Of a DNA stretch of 64,000 nucleotides, positions 31,162 to 40,368 are shown piece after piece. The stretch's first letter is position 1, and each line of letters starts with the position of its first letter. The stretch is from Oceaniferula marina (GTDB lineage: Bacteria > Verrucomicrobiota > Verrucomicrobiia > Verrucomicrobiales > Akkermansiaceae). The notes beneath the pieces were generated by a model, which was not told where the DNA came from, did not search any database, and saw nothing but the letters and a program-made list of their open reading frames with translations. Where the stretch lies: NCBI RefSeq assembly GCF_013391475.1, contig NZ_JACBAZ010000012.1:1-64000 (forward strand). The letters run 5' to 3'. The position numbers and the translations under genes are program-made.

Positions 31162-32025
31162 ATGTCTCTGACCTTGCTTGCCGACCTTGCCGCAGATGCG
31201 GTTCACGCCTGGGAAAACGTTTGGCTGCAAACTGCAGTCGCCGTCGTCCTAACCTATATTGCCCATCTGGTTATTCGCGGGGTTTTACTCCGTCCACTCG
31301 AACGAATTGCGGATGCCACTAGCAATGACCTTGACGACCGACTCGTCCATTTCCTGAGAATTTTTTACAAAGTCGCTCTCGTTTTCGGGCTGTTTTTGGT
31401 TGTTCTTAAAATTCACGGCATCGCCATCACGCCACTGCTCGCCAGCGCCGGTATCGCAGGGATCGCCATCGGCCTCGCAGCCAAGGAAACCCTCGCGGAT
31501 ATCCTCGCCGGCATTTTTCTCATCACCGACCGCCCGATCAAAATTGGTGACCGGGTGAAAATCGAACGGATCGGCAAACATTGGGGGGCCTGGGGCGACG
31601 TGCTCGACATCGGCCTACGCCGAACCTGCATCCGCAATACCGACGGCGTCGCCGTTAACTACCCCAACAACATCCTCGCCAATTCCATTATCACCAATTT
31701 TTCCCACGACGACGGACCAATGCGGGTCAGAGTGCGATTCCAGGTCGATCATGATGCCGATATCGAACATGTATGCGATGTTGCCAAACTTGCGATTCAA
31801 CGGACCGAACACGTCATCGATGAAAGCTCCGAGGTGGTTGTCCGCTCACTCTGGCACGACGACGGAGGACATATGCACTCCGGCATTCTCGTCGAAGGGC
31901 GCTACCGCATCCCCAACATTCGCGAACGCACCCGCATCCGGTCGGCTGTTTTAAAGAATATCCTCGCCGACTTCAAAACGAACCGCATCCAACTCTCATC
32001 CCCCACGATCAAGGTAGGGGCTTAA
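31162..32025 (+). CDS. MscS-family small-conductance mechanosensitive channel
   Basis: This 287-aa inner-membrane protein has three predicted helices (about 24-45, 70-90, 95-118), the third with the Gly/Ala-rich pore pattern A-S-A-G-I-A-G-I-A-I-G-L-A-A-K-E. The beta domain follows (I-K-I-G-D-R-V-K-I) with the L-R-R-T-C-I-R-N-T-D-G-V-A-V-N-Y-P-N region and then the alpha/beta C-terminal domain. It matches the short MscS form that releases solutes on hypo-osmotic shock. It is preceded by a 36-aa membrane protein at 21 bp. Confidence 0.92.
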   Translation: MSLTLLADLAADAVHAWENVWLQTAVAVVLTYIAHLVIRGVLLRPLERIADATSNDLDDRLVHFLRIFYKVALVFGLFLVVLKIHGIAITPLLASAGIAGIAIGLAAKETLADILAGIFLITDRPIKIGDRVKIERIGKHWGAWGDVLDIGLRRTCIRNTDGVAVNYPNNILANSIITNFSHDDGPMRVRVRFQVDHDADIEHVCDVAKLAIQRTEHVIDESSEVVVRSLWHDDGGHMHSGILVEGRYRIPNIRERTRIRSAVLKNILADFKTNRIQLSSPTIKVGA

Positions 32026-32080
32026 AGGCGATACCAATCAGAGACGTAGAATCGCAGGGCGAATGCACTAGCGGCTAACA

Positions 32081-32215
32081 GCCTGCGGCGCTGACAGAAT
32101 TCACATGATTGAAGAGGATTTACAGGATTTTTCAGAAGTAAGCGAGCAGCTAGGTTTTGGGTAAAGCTTGATCTTCAAAATGAAAAATCCTGACCATCCT
32201 GTCTGCGCCGCAGGC
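32081..32215. repeat. 135-bp fold-back element
   Basis: Terminal 17-bp arms GCCTGCGGCGCTGACAG (32081-32097) and the complement of 32199-32215 match at 16 of 17 positions. An inner pair ACAGGATTTTTCA (32122-32134) with TGAAAAATCCTG (32181-32192) also pairs. It fills most of the gap between the MscS gene and the end of the export-protein gene. It resembles a miniature inverted-repeat element. No second copy was found in the window. Confidence 0.7.
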
Positions 32216-32264
32216 ATCACTCAGATAAGCTCCCTCATGTAGGAGCCCTGAAAGCGGAGACTGG

Positions 32265-32849
32265 CTACTGGCCATCAAAAGGCCCCTTTTGAGGCACCAC
32301 GATCAGGTCTCCTTCTTGCACTTTGACCCGCTTGCTTTCATCCTTACGCAGGTCATAGATCGTCTTTTTGTTTCCACGGTGCAACTCCACCCGTTTGATC
32401 GTACCAAACATATCAACACCACCTGCAGCTGCAATCGCTTTCAATAAGGTCATATCACGTTTAAAGGCAACAGGACCATTCCGGTTCACCCGACCGGTCA
32501 CACTGACCTCTGCCGCATCGATACCTCCTTCTCCTTCATTTTTCTGAGAGACCACTGTAATACGAGGATCCTGATAAATCCCAGCATCCTTGTATGCCGC
32601 TTCAATCCGCCGGGAAAGCTTGGCGCTATCGATTCCACTGGCCTGAATCCCCCCTTTGATCATGGGCAAAAACAACTGGCCATCAGGGGTCACCATATAA
32701 CGCCCGGTCACCCGGGCCTGCTCACCTTGGGGAATGCCACGGATCTCAACCGTTAAAAATTCTTTAGGTGAAATTGCCTGTGCTGAGGCAAAATTCAAAC
32801 AAGCCAACAGCACCGTGGCCAAACATACGAATCCATGTAATTTTTTCAT
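32265..32849 (-). CDS. Small Wza-like polysaccharide export protein (1)
   Basis: This 194-aa protein has a signal peptide ending F-A-S-A-Q-A. It consists only of a Poly_export (PES) domain (T-V-E-I-R-G-I-P, L-F-L-P-M-I-K) and one SLBB domain (V-S-V-T-G-R-V-N-R-N-G-P-V, L-L-K-A-I-A-A-A-G-G). The additional domains and C-terminal amphipathic helix of full Wza are missing. It is the last gene of the minus-strand export cluster and a tandem paralogue of 33016-33606. It probably forms the periplasmic or outer-membrane part of the export channel with the beta-barrel encoded upstream. Confidence 0.85.
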   Translation of the reverse strand: MKKLHGFVCLATVLLACLNFASAQAISPKEFLTVEIRGIPQGEQARVTGRYMVTPDGQLFLPMIKGGIQASGIDSAKLSRRIEAAYKDAGIYQDPRITVVSQKNEGEGGIDAAEVSVTGRVNRNGPVAFKRDMTLLKAIAAAGGVDMFGTIKRVELHRGNKKTIYDLRKDESKRVKVQEGDLIVVPQKGPFDGQ

Positions 32850-32954
32850 GATTAGGGAGGAGTAATTAACTCGATAAGCAACCTGCACCTGTATGATGCC
32901 ATGTCAAATCATGCGGAGTCTTTTATTCACTTTTTTCTCCCATCCCCCATCAAT

Positions 32955-32988
32955 AAAAAAGCCGGTGAAGGAAAGCTCCCTCACCGGT
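32955..32988 (-). terminator. Terminator between the two small export genes
   Basis: On the minus strand, ACCGGTGA...TCACCGGC forms a long stem with an inner GGA/TCC pairing and one mismatch, followed by TTTTTTATT. It lies 28 bp past the stop of the gene at 33016-33606. Confidence 0.85.
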
Positions 32989-33015
32989 TGTAAATTTTGG
33001 CCAACAATCTCTTAT

Positions 33016-33606
33016 CTATCGGCCTCGCCAATCCTTCTGAGGGACATTGATGGTATCTCCGGGATAAACGCGAACAGTCATATGCTCTGTCTTTTTTAAA
33101 TTATAAACAGTGCGACGACCTTTACGTATCAATTCCACCCTGTAGATCGATCCAAACGCCGTTTCGCCACCAGCAGCAGACACCGCCTGGAATAAAGTCA
33201 TCCCTGAAATGAATGGCCGCTGGCCTGGGGATTTCACATATCCACCGATACTAACCACCTCGCGCTCACGCTGCTCGATCTGTCGGCTGTCTTGCCCGGA
33301 ACTCACCGCAATGCGTGGATCAGTGTACATCCCTGCCGCTTTGTAGGCGGCTTCAATTTTTCGAGCCAAAGATGAATAACTCATCCCATTGGCTTTGATT
33401 CCGTTTTTCAAGAGAGGCATGTAAACGTAGCCCTTCGGATCAACATTATACTCTCCACTGACACGGGACTGCTCGGATGCCGGCACACCCAGAATGCGAA
33501 TGGTCAGCGACTCGTTCGCCGAAATACTTTGAGCCGTTGCAAAGCTCGAGCATAAAACAATGGCTGTGATCGTAGCCGCCAGTAGTTTAGTTATGGATTT
33601 CATCAT
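33016..33606 (-). CDS. Small Wza-like polysaccharide export protein (2)
   Basis: This 196-aa protein starts at ATG 33606 or 33603 with a signal peptide (M-M-K-S-I-T-K-L-L-A-A-T-I-T-A-I-V-L). It has the same PES plus SLBB organisation as 32265-32849 (I-R-I-L-G-V-P-A-S-E-Q-S-R-V-S-G, V-S-I-G-G-Y-V-K-S-P-G-Q-R, A-V-S-A-A-G-G). The two are clearly duplicates but have diverged. It follows the Wzc-like gene and belongs to the capsule/exopolysaccharide secretion system. Confidence 0.85.
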   Translation of the reverse strand: MMKSITKLLAATITAIVLCSSFATAQSISANESLTIRILGVPASEQSRVSGEYNVDPKGYVYMPLLKNGIKANGMSYSSLARKIEAAYKAAGMYTDPRIAVSSGQDSRQIEQREREVVSIGGYVKSPGQRPFISGMTLFQAVSAAGGETAFGSIYRVELIRKGRRTVYNLKKTEHMTVRVYPGDTINVPQKDWRGR

Positions 33607-33755
33607 ATGGTATGGAAAATGTGGGAAGGGAGCAATCAAACGTTAAAAAGGGAGTCAAAAGGGCAGTCACAAAGCCATGCTTGCCATATTGGCGATGACC
33701 AAGATACCCCTGCTCGGACCCTTGTCAACGGAATCACCGGCAATAAAACCTCAGT

Positions 33756-35906
33756 TTAGTAAAGATCGTCATCTTGCTCGGTCACCTTCTTCGGTTCGGC
33801 TGCGGCAGCCGTCTGCTTCTGTGACTGCTCGGTCGGGCTTTCATCTCCGGAAGGAGCATAGTAGGTGTAGTAGCTTGTGTAGTACTGGTATTGGTTGTCG
33901 CTGCGGACATCCACGTTGTTGAGCACCACACCGATGACGTGGCCGCCAACATTCTCGACAGCCTGCTTCACCCGCATCAGCATGTTACGAGGCAACTTGC
34001 GGTGCTGGACCACTATCATCGTCAAGTCCACCTCACTGGACAACACAGAGGCGTCACTGACACCGAGAATTGGTGGGGAGTCAACCAAGACCAAGTCAAA
34101 GCGTTGCTTCACATCCTTGATCAGCTCGGACATACGACGCGAGTTCAGGATACCGGCGGCGTCAGCTGGCAGGATGCCTGATGGCATGAAATAGAGGTTG
34201 TCCACAGGTGTCTGGAGGATCACATCCTCGAGCAGCAAATCCGTGGTCAAGTAATTGGTCAAACCAACCGAGTTGTTGATATCGAAGAAGGTATGCAATC
34301 GAGGACGGCGAAGGTCGGCATCGATCATCAGCGTGGTGTAACCACCTTGAGCACAAATGTAGGCCAGGTTCACCATCGTGGTGGACTTACCTTCACCCGC
34401 TCCACCGGATACCACTGTAATCGAGTTGTCCTCTGGGTTCTTGCGGTTGAATTCAATATTGGTTCGGAGGATACGATAAGCCTCGGCATCGGGGCTGGAT
34501 CCAGCCTGCTTGTGTAGAACGCCCACATCCTTGGGAATCACAGCGAGCACGGGCACTTTAAGGAATCGTTCAACATCTTCCAAACTCTTCACTGAGGTGT
34601 CGAGATATTCGAGCGCGAAAGCAATACCCACACCGAAAATCAAACCAACCACCGCACCTAAAGCAAGGTTGAGTGGCACATTCGGGCTGACGGCATTGTC
34701 TTGGATTTGAGGATACTGATGCACCACAATATTCGTCATGGGCATTTCAAGTTTCGTTTTCTCGCGATCATATTGAATATCCATGTTGTCTTTGATTGCC
34801 AAAGCCGTCTGGTATTCTTTACGGGCAATATTGAACTCCTGAATATCACGAGCCGTTACGGTGCCCTCTTCCTTCTGAGCATTCACGACTTCCTGCATTT
34901 TTTCCACACGCCCTTCAAGCAAATCAAGTTTGTGCTTCAAAGAGTCACGCACATTATGAGCTCTTCTCTCCAAGCTTGCCTCCAACTCGGTAATCCCCGT
35001 TTTACGCATGACAATATCCGGGTGGTTCTCACCAAACCCTTGCGCCAGCATTTGCTGAAGCTCACGCTTCGCTTCGATGTATTTATTGTAATATTCCTGA
35101 AAACCTACTTCAGGTAATTCAGCCGCGACTGCAATCAATTCTTCACGGCTCAATGTAAGTAATTTATTCAACTGAAAGCTCAACTGCTCTTTGTCTCGCT
35201 TCGCCTGATAGAGCTCTTTCTCAGCAATTTCAACCAAGCCACTACTGATGCCCTGGGTATTACCACCTTTTTCAGTTTCCCAGTAGATGATGCCTGACTT
35301 CTCTGCAATATCCATCAAGCGCTTCCGCAGCTCCGCCACCCGGTCACTTTTATTCTGAAGCTGCCCTTTAATCGCCTTCAGTTGATCATCACGAATTCCA
35401 CGTTCAATCATTCTTCGGCGCTCTTCGTATGCCTCATACACCGCCTGCGCGACTATTTTTGCATCGTCCTTCTTGCGATGCCTCACTGAAATTTCAATCA
35501 AGTCCGTTCCGCGACGCTGACTCGTTTTGATCATGCCTTTTAACAAAGCGATCACGGTTTTTCTGTTCTCACCCCAGCGTGTCTCCAACTGAACCTTGTC
35601 AATCGCCAGCTCGAGAGTTTCTTCAGCCACGATAATCTCAAACTGAGTGTTCATGAACTGACGTGTCATGGGAACAGCCGTTCCTCCAGCTGCGCGTGTC
35701 ATCGTCGGATCAACTTCAACAATCGGTTTCACCTCAACCAGGGCCATACTCTCATATTTCTTTGGCATCACATAGGTGATCACCGCAGCAGTCAGAAACA
35801 CCAAAAGGAAGGTCAGGAGAATAACACCGTAACGATTCTTCAACACCTGCCAATAATCAATGGCATGCAGATTCGCTTCGCTCTGGTTCGGGTCTGGATT
35901 TTGCAT
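33756..35906 (-). CDS. Wzc-like polysaccharide co-polymerase / BY-kinase
   Basis: This 716-aa inner-membrane protein begins at ATG 35906. An N-terminal Wzz domain is bounded by membrane helices at about 27-46 and 412-434, with a long periplasmic coiled coil (about 165-390). The cytoplasmic tyrosine kinase has Walker A G-G-A-G-E-G-K-S (501-508), Walker A' L-M-I-D-A-D-L-R-R-P (about 526-535) and Walker B D-L-V-L-V-D-S-P-P. A Tyr cluster (Y-Q-Y-Y-T-S-Y-Y-T-Y-Y, about 673-683) is the expected autophosphorylation site. It regulates chain length and export of exopolysaccharide with the adjacent Wza-like and barrel proteins. Confidence 0.95.
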   Translation of the reverse strand: MQNPDPNQSEANLHAIDYWQVLKNRYGVILLTFLLVFLTAAVITYVMPKKYESMALVEVKPIVEVDPTMTRAAGGTAVPMTRQFMNTQFEIIVAEETLELAIDKVQLETRWGENRKTVIALLKGMIKTSQRRGTDLIEISVRHRKKDDAKIVAQAVYEAYEERRRMIERGIRDDQLKAIKGQLQNKSDRVAELRKRLMDIAEKSGIIYWETEKGGNTQGISSGLVEIAEKELYQAKRDKEQLSFQLNKLLTLSREELIAVAAELPEVGFQEYYNKYIEAKRELQQMLAQGFGENHPDIVMRKTGITELEASLERRAHNVRDSLKHKLDLLEGRVEKMQEVVNAQKEEGTVTARDIQEFNIARKEYQTALAIKDNMDIQYDREKTKLEMPMTNIVVHQYPQIQDNAVSPNVPLNLALGAVVGLIFGVGIAFALEYLDTSVKSLEDVERFLKVPVLAVIPKDVGVLHKQAGSSPDAEAYRILRTNIEFNRKNPEDNSITVVSGGAGEGKSTTMVNLAYICAQGGYTTLMIDADLRRPRLHTFFDINNSVGLTNYLTTDLLLEDVILQTPVDNLYFMPSGILPADAAGILNSRRMSELIKDVKQRFDLVLVDSPPILGVSDASVLSSEVDLTMIVVQHRKLPRNMLMRVKQAVENVGGHVIGVVLNNVDVRSDNQYQYYTSYYTYYAPSGDESPTEQSQKQTAAAAEPKKVTEQDDDLY

Positions 35907-36010
35907 AATCAATAGGTATTCAGGAGATAGAGCCTCTGGCGTGCTTATTCAAACAAGCCCAAGGAATTGAGGTAGAGATTTCTCGCTGAGAATCGATCGT
36001 TTGTAAATGA

Positions 36011-36043
36011 AAAAGCTGCCGCAATGTCACATTGCGGCAGCTA
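36011..36043 (-). terminator. Terminator after the outer-membrane barrel gene
   Basis: A perfect 13-bp stem AGCTGCCGCAATG / CATTGCGGCAGCT with a 3-nt loop; on the minus strand it is followed by TTTTC. It lies 28 bp after the barrel gene's stop codon and before the Wzc-like gene, so it splits the export cluster into two transcripts or attenuates read-through. Confidence 0.9.
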
Positions 36044-36070
36044 GCGTGTTCGGATTTTTCGACAGGAAAA

Positions 36071-37300
36071 TTAGAACTCATAGCGAAGACCCAGAGACGC
36101 ACGGTTCTGGCTGTAATCGCGGGAGTCAGCAGCGGCTGGCAAACCTCCACCGGACGAGCTGTCGGTGTAGTTGTAAGAACCAGTCACGTATACTGAATCA
36201 TTGACCTTGTAGGAGAATCCGACATACAGATTCCAAAGGTCTTGATCAAGATCCGAGATGCCAGCAATGTTGGCATCTTGGTAGTCCGTCATGATGTAGT
36301 TCAAACCACCGTGCAGCGTCAGCTGAGGCGACACAATGTAGTCAGCGGAGATACCGAGACGGAAGGTGTCATTGAGGTCATAGTAGTAACCACCGAAGCT
36401 GGTTCCGTAGTCCTCCATGCTGTAACGGGCAAAGGCACGCACGCTGAACTGGTCGTTCACGCGGCTACGAAGCGCACCTTCAAAGAAGGGGCTGGTATTG
36501 TCGTCACCACTGTCGGAATCACGGAACTGAGCACCCGCCTTAAGCACACCAACGGTGTTCGGGCTGAAGCGATGTTCGATACCGGCAAGCAGGTAGTGAC
36601 TGTCAGAATCTTCGGCTGTGCCGTCGGCTGAAGTCGCGCTGTAGCGGTAGTCCAGAGTCCAGACTGTTTGCTCAGTGGAGCGATAGCGGAACTGGTTGTA
36701 AACCGACCATGTTGTCCGGTCGTTACCACTCGCGGCGGTATCATAATCGACACCGTGGAAAGTGAATCCAGTGTAAGTCGCAAAACGCTCAGTCCAACGG
36801 TAACCCACAGCATTGTCGGTGGTCCAGTGGAAGTAAGGATCGAGCTGACGGTCAAGGGTAAGGCCCCAGTTGTAGTCGGGCTCCATCTCATAGGCAACGT
36901 AGTTGCGGCTGGAGAAACGAAGACGCTCACTGACGCGGTGCGCCCAGTTGACGCCAAGACGACCTTCACCATAGGCATCGCTGGACATGGCTGCTGGCTG
37001 GTCAAAGTAGTACGTTCCACCGATGCGGCCATACACATCCCAAGTGGTCTGGGGTGTGATGCTGACCCAAGCGGCACCAACATAGGCACTGACATAACCA
37101 GAGTCATCTTCGTAACCTTCACTTCCTTTGATCACCGTAGGGGTGACGTTATCGTCATAACCCACGCTGATTCCTGCGGACCAGGTAATTGGCAAACTTT
37201 CGAGCGCATCATCGTTGGGTGCAAGGTCATACAACCCTTGCGCGCATGCCGCGCCAAGGGATGCGAGCATCACACCTCCTGCAATCATTTGTTTTTTCAT
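36071..37300 (-). CDS. Outer-membrane beta-barrel protein of the exopolysaccharide cluster
   Basis: This 409-aa protein has a signal peptide (M-K-K-Q-M-I-A-G-G-V-M-L-A-S-L-G-A-A-C-A-Q). The rest alternates aromatic-ended amphipathic strands (Y-V-S-A-Y-V-G-A-A-W, W-T-L-D-Y-R-Y-S-A-T-S) and ends in R-A-S-L-G-L-R-Y-E-F, the terminal Phe being the known BAM signal. About 18 strands can be drawn. It resembles the barrels encoded with Wza/Wzc genes (DUF560/EpsL-like group) and is the likely outer-membrane exit for the polymer, since the two Wza-like proteins lack their own transmembrane ring. Confidence 0.8.
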   Translation of the reverse strand: MKKQMIAGGVMLASLGAACAQGLYDLAPNDDALESLPITWSAGISVGYDDNVTPTVIKGSEGYEDDSGYVSAYVGAAWVSITPQTTWDVYGRIGGTYYFDQPAAMSSDAYGEGRLGVNWAHRVSERLRFSSRNYVAYEMEPDYNWGLTLDRQLDPYFHWTTDNAVGYRWTERFATYTGFTFHGVDYDTAASGNDRTTWSVYNQFRYRSTEQTVWTLDYRYSATSADGTAEDSDSHYLLAGIEHRFSPNTVGVLKAGAQFRDSDSGDDNTSPFFEGALRSRVNDQFSVRAFARYSMEDYGTSFGGYYYDLNDTFRLGISADYIVSPQLTLHGGLNYIMTDYQDANIAGISDLDQDLWNLYVGFSYKVNDSVYVTGSYNYTDSSSGGGLPAAADSRDYSQNRASLGLRYEF

Positions 37301-37347
37301 AATCGTAATCTTAATTTATCAATGAATAATATCCTTAGAAAGCTATC

Positions 37348-37947
37348 TTAGGTTTCTGGGTTTTCAACAACATCTTCAGCAGTGGAAGAAGATGGAGTCA
37401 CGGTAGGAGGAGTATCAACTGGAGGCAGAAGCGGGAATCCGCCGGGACCACCAGGAGTAGGGCCAACGGGGTTGTCGGCAGTTCCTCCGTTCGGGAAATC
37501 GAGTGGGTTTTGAGCAACCGGTGGCACAACCACAGGCTTACCTCCTTTTTCGTCACCTCCTTTGGCGCTGTATCCGGAATCACCACCGACTGCAGTCAGT
37601 TTGGTCACCACGGCATTCACCTGGGCAAGGGCATCAGGAGCAACAGCAACGGCACACTGGCCGATGATGCGAAGTTTGCTTGGAGCAGCGGTAGCAGCAG
37701 CATCAACGATACTTGCAACCATGGCCTTATCAGCATCGGAAGCCACAATGGCAGCTTTCACGATTTCACAGGCACATGCCTCGTTCTGGCCAATCTGGGC
37801 AGCGACGAGTTCAAGAACCTTATCGGGCTGGGCAGCTACGGCTCTTTTGACAACCGCAGATACATTTTGACAATCAGGCGCATCTGCGAAGGCTGGCGTA
37901 GCGGCCAGCACAGCACCGAACAGCGCATATTTAATAGTATTTTTCAT
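37348..37947 (-). CDS. Secreted Ala-rich helical protein of the export cluster
   Basis: This 199-aa protein has a signal peptide (M-K-N-T-I-K-Y-A-L-F-G-A-V-L-A-A-T-P-A-F-A). Residues about 25-120 are Ala/Val-rich helices with Cys at C26, C57, C59 and C97 (approximate), which could form disulfides. The C-terminal third is Pro/Gly-rich and disordered (P-V-G-P-T-P-G-G-P-G-G-F-P-L-L-P-P-V). I do not recognise the family. It sits 48 bp upstream of the outer-membrane barrel gene on the same strand, and similar position-conserved proteins occur in verrucomicrobial exopolysaccharide loci. Confidence 0.7.
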   Translation of the reverse strand: MKNTIKYALFGAVLAATPAFADAPDCQNVSAVVKRAVAAQPDKVLELVAAQIGQNEACACEIVKAAIVASDADKAMVASIVDAAATAAPSKLRIIGQCAVAVAPDALAQVNAVVTKLTAVGGDSGYSAKGGDEKGGKPVVVPPVAQNPLDFPNGGTADNPVGPTPGGPGGFPLLPPVDTPPTVTPSSSTAEDVVENPET

Positions 37948-38035
37948 AATAATTTCCTTTCTGGATCGAAACGATTCTTTCGACCGTTTTTAGTTTTTCC
38001 TGTTTGTTTGTTCTGTCTTTTTTCCTGTCAGGGAG

Positions 38036-38106
38036 AGCGGGTAGCGGGAATCGAACCCGCATAATCAGCTTGGAAGGCTGGAGCTTTACCATTAAGCTAT
38101 ACCCGC
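38036..38106 (-). tRNA. tRNA-Gly (anticodon TCC)
   Basis: A 71-nt cloverleaf on the minus strand: acceptor GCGGGTA/TACCCGC, T-arm GCGGG-TTCGATT-CCCGC, anticodon loop CTTCCAA with TCC. The outermost anticodon-stem pair is a C-A mismatch. The 3' CCA is not encoded. Confidence 0.95.
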
Positions 38107-38336
38107 AATGGTGAGAGTATTTAATCGAGAATATGAAAGCCTAGCAAGCATTAAATTGACTTTTTTAAAACATTTCTTTTCTTTTTCAAACATTGTTTAA
38201 GAGTCTTAAATCCACGATTTTGCTTTGATTGGAGCAATAGGGACGACCTGCACACGCCATTGAAGAATCAGTTAGAAAGCGAGCGAGGCGACCACAAACA
38301 TAAATGAATATGCAAGGGCATCGTGTGATGCAATTG

Positions 38337-39092
38337 TTACAATCCTGTCGAATGAGGAAGAAACACGGAGTCCACACCGAACTTTTCAGCAACTTGTGCC
38401 GACAGAGCGCGCACGCCGAAGGTTTCGGTCGCATAATGACCTGCGTAAAACACATTCAGGCCCAGCTCTTCAGCCAAGGGGTAACTCCAATGAGGCCCCT
38501 CACCGGTGATGAATGTATCAACGCCACACTCGGCAACAGCCGCCACCTCGCTACCAGCGCCGCCGGTAATCACCCCCACGGTTCCGACCGGGTCACTTCC
38601 TGCCGGACAATGGTGCACAGGGGCATCCACCGCACGGCCAACCCTCTCAAGCAATGCTTCACGAGACAGCGACATCGACTGCTTCAATCCAAGCTGAATC
38701 CCCTTCCAATCAAAAAAAGGCTCGGGATCAGACATTCCGATTGCCCGTGCCAGACAGGCGTTGTTTCCGAGAAAGGGATGCACATCGAGGGGAATATGCG
38801 CACTATAGATTGCCAGACCGTGGTCCATGGCCAGCTTGATTTTACGATACACCGGCCCTGTCACACGTTGCGTCCCTTGCCAAAACATCCCGTGATGAAC
38901 CAACAACAGGTCAACTCCCTCGGCCACGGCCTTCTCCATGACGGGTAACGATGCATCCACGGCAGCCCCGACTTTGGAAACAGAACCTCCATTCTCAAGC
39001 TGCAAACCATTCAGAGCCCCGGGGTAGTCGGGGATGACATCCAGGCTCAACTCTTCGTCCATCCATGCACACACATCCTTGAGTTTGGTCAT
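38337..39092 (-). CDS. Nif3-like dinuclear metal-centre protein (YbgI type)
   Basis: This 251-aa protein has the NIF3 pattern N-G-L-Q-L-E-N (about 28-34), the metal-binding H-H-G-M-F-W (about 66-71), Y-S-A-H-I-P-L-D (about 94-101) and a late G-H-Y-A-T-E (about 217-222). It is the short form without the PII-like insert. Members form toroidal hexamers with two metal ions per subunit; the substrate is unsettled (the family was wrongly named GTP cyclohydrolase I type 2). No adjacent partner gene suggests a function. Confidence 0.9.
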   Translation of the reverse strand: MTKLKDVCAWMDEELSLDVIPDYPGALNGLQLENGGSVSKVGAAVDASLPVMEKAVAEGVDLLLVHHGMFWQGTQRVTGPVYRKIKLAMDHGLAIYSAHIPLDVHPFLGNNACLARAIGMSDPEPFFDWKGIQLGLKQSMSLSREALLERVGRAVDAPVHHCPAGSDPVGTVGVITGGAGSEVAAVAECGVDTFITGEGPHWSYPLAEELGLNVFYAGHYATETFGVRALSAQVAEKFGVDSVFLPHSTGL

Positions 39093-39147
39093 GCATTACC
39101 CAGTAACAAATTCCAGATGAAATCCCACCTCTAATTTGCGGGCCAGC

Positions 39148-40368
39148 CTATTTCAAGCCAAGGTATTTCTCGAGCAGCGCATCCAAGGTTGCCTTATCGG
39201 CAACGAGCCCTTGAACCACCACTTTATCCACAATCAGCAGTTTAGGCATCACCGGGGTGCTCTGGACAAACACCCGGTAGTCGGCAACATTGCGCTTCAA
39301 TAGTTCATCCACCCACTCGGAATCGCTGACAATCGCCTGCTCACCAACCATGCCAATTGCCAGAGACTCCACCACCTCCAGCGGCATACCCTCACTTTCA
39401 AACAACTGCCGATGAAAATCGGCAAACTTTGAGGGGTCGGCCCGCCAAACCTTCAGTGCCAAGCGAGCCAACTCACAGGCATGCTGGTGGTTCTTCGCGC
39501 CTTCGGGAAGATACTGGTTGCATGAGCGGTTCAAAGGGACGGGAAGGACGATCACAGCCAATTCCCCGGGATGCCGGGCCATTTCCTGCTCCAGCAGTTC
39601 GTGCATCTCGCGACAAGCGGCACAGGTATAATCAAAATACTTCACCAGCACGTGAGTAGCATCAGCGGAGCCCAAATGCGGCAAGGCCTTCACCCGGTAG
39701 GATTTCCCTCCATTTAAAAACTGCACCAGCCGCCCCTCCCCGCGGGCATGAATGTCCTTTGCCTTATGCTCAGAAAGATCAGCCGAAGGCTTACCGCCAC
39801 CATGCAGCTGCAACACATCCACCCGGTGGGTTTCCGGCTCGGGCCCAAGATGCTGGATCAATGCCAAACTCAACACCGCCAGCATCGCCAAACCGGCACA
39901 AAACCACGCAACCATTCGCCGCTGCTTACCCCGCTCTCCAACAAGTAGACACAACCCCAGCAGAGAACCCAATGCGTGAGACGTCATGCAATACGGGCAG
40001 AACTGATCGAGAACAAACAACTGCAAGGCCGTAAACCAACACGCCGCCCAAAGACACAACCAGGCAGCACAACAACGAAATTTTCGCGCCAAATGCGACG
40101 CCGACCAAGGCCCCCAAAGGCTCGCCCATATCGCCAAATACAGCCCAAGCGAAAACAAACTCACCGGAACCACCGCCCAGACCATCGACCACTTACTCCC
40201 CAACACATTGGAACAGCCGCTACCCGCCCCACAACCGGCCAGACTATCAATCCGTCCACTCAATTTTTCGATCGACAGCCAGAGGCTCAATCCGGCAGCA
40301 AACACACACAAAACCGAAGCCGTCCAGCGCACACCCCTCCCCAGCCCTTTGTCGTGCGTTTCAGACAT
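39148..40368 (-). CDS. VKOR-DsbA/thioredoxin fusion
   Basis: This 406-aa protein has an N-terminal vitamin K epoxide reductase domain with about five membrane helices. Its loop cysteines lie in A-G-C-G-A-G-S-G-C (about 41-49) and the quinone-proximal C-P-Y-C follows F-V-L-D-Q-F (about 137-140). A periplasmic thioredoxin-fold domain with active-site C-A-A-C in Y-T-C-A-A-C-R-E-M-H (about 245) follows. Fused VKOR-Trx proteins reoxidise periplasmic disulfide catalysts using quinone. The start ATG at 40368 abuts the stop of the upstream 105-aa membrane protein gene (TGA-ATG), so the two are co-translated. It could be the electron partner of the periplasmic thioredoxin protein at 42448-43131, but that is inference. 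Confidence 0.9.
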   Translation of the reverse strand: MSETHDKGLGRGVRWTASVLCVFAAGLSLWLSIEKLSGRIDSLAGCGAGSGCSNVLGSKWSMVWAVVPVSLFSLGLYLAIWASLWGPWSASHLARKFRCCAAWLCLWAACWFTALQLFVLDQFCPYCMTSHALGSLLGLCLLVGERGKQRRMVAWFCAGLAMLAVLSLALIQHLGPEPETHRVDVLQLHGGGKPSADLSEHKAKDIHARGEGRLVQFLNGGKSYRVKALPHLGSADATHVLVKYFDYTCAACREMHELLEQEMARHPGELAVIVLPVPLNRSCNQYLPEGAKNHQHACELARLALKVWRADPSKFADFHRQLFESEGMPLEVVESLAIGMVGEQAIVSDSEWVDELLKRNVADYRVFVQSTPVMPKLLIVDKVVVQGLVADKATLDALLEKYLGLK

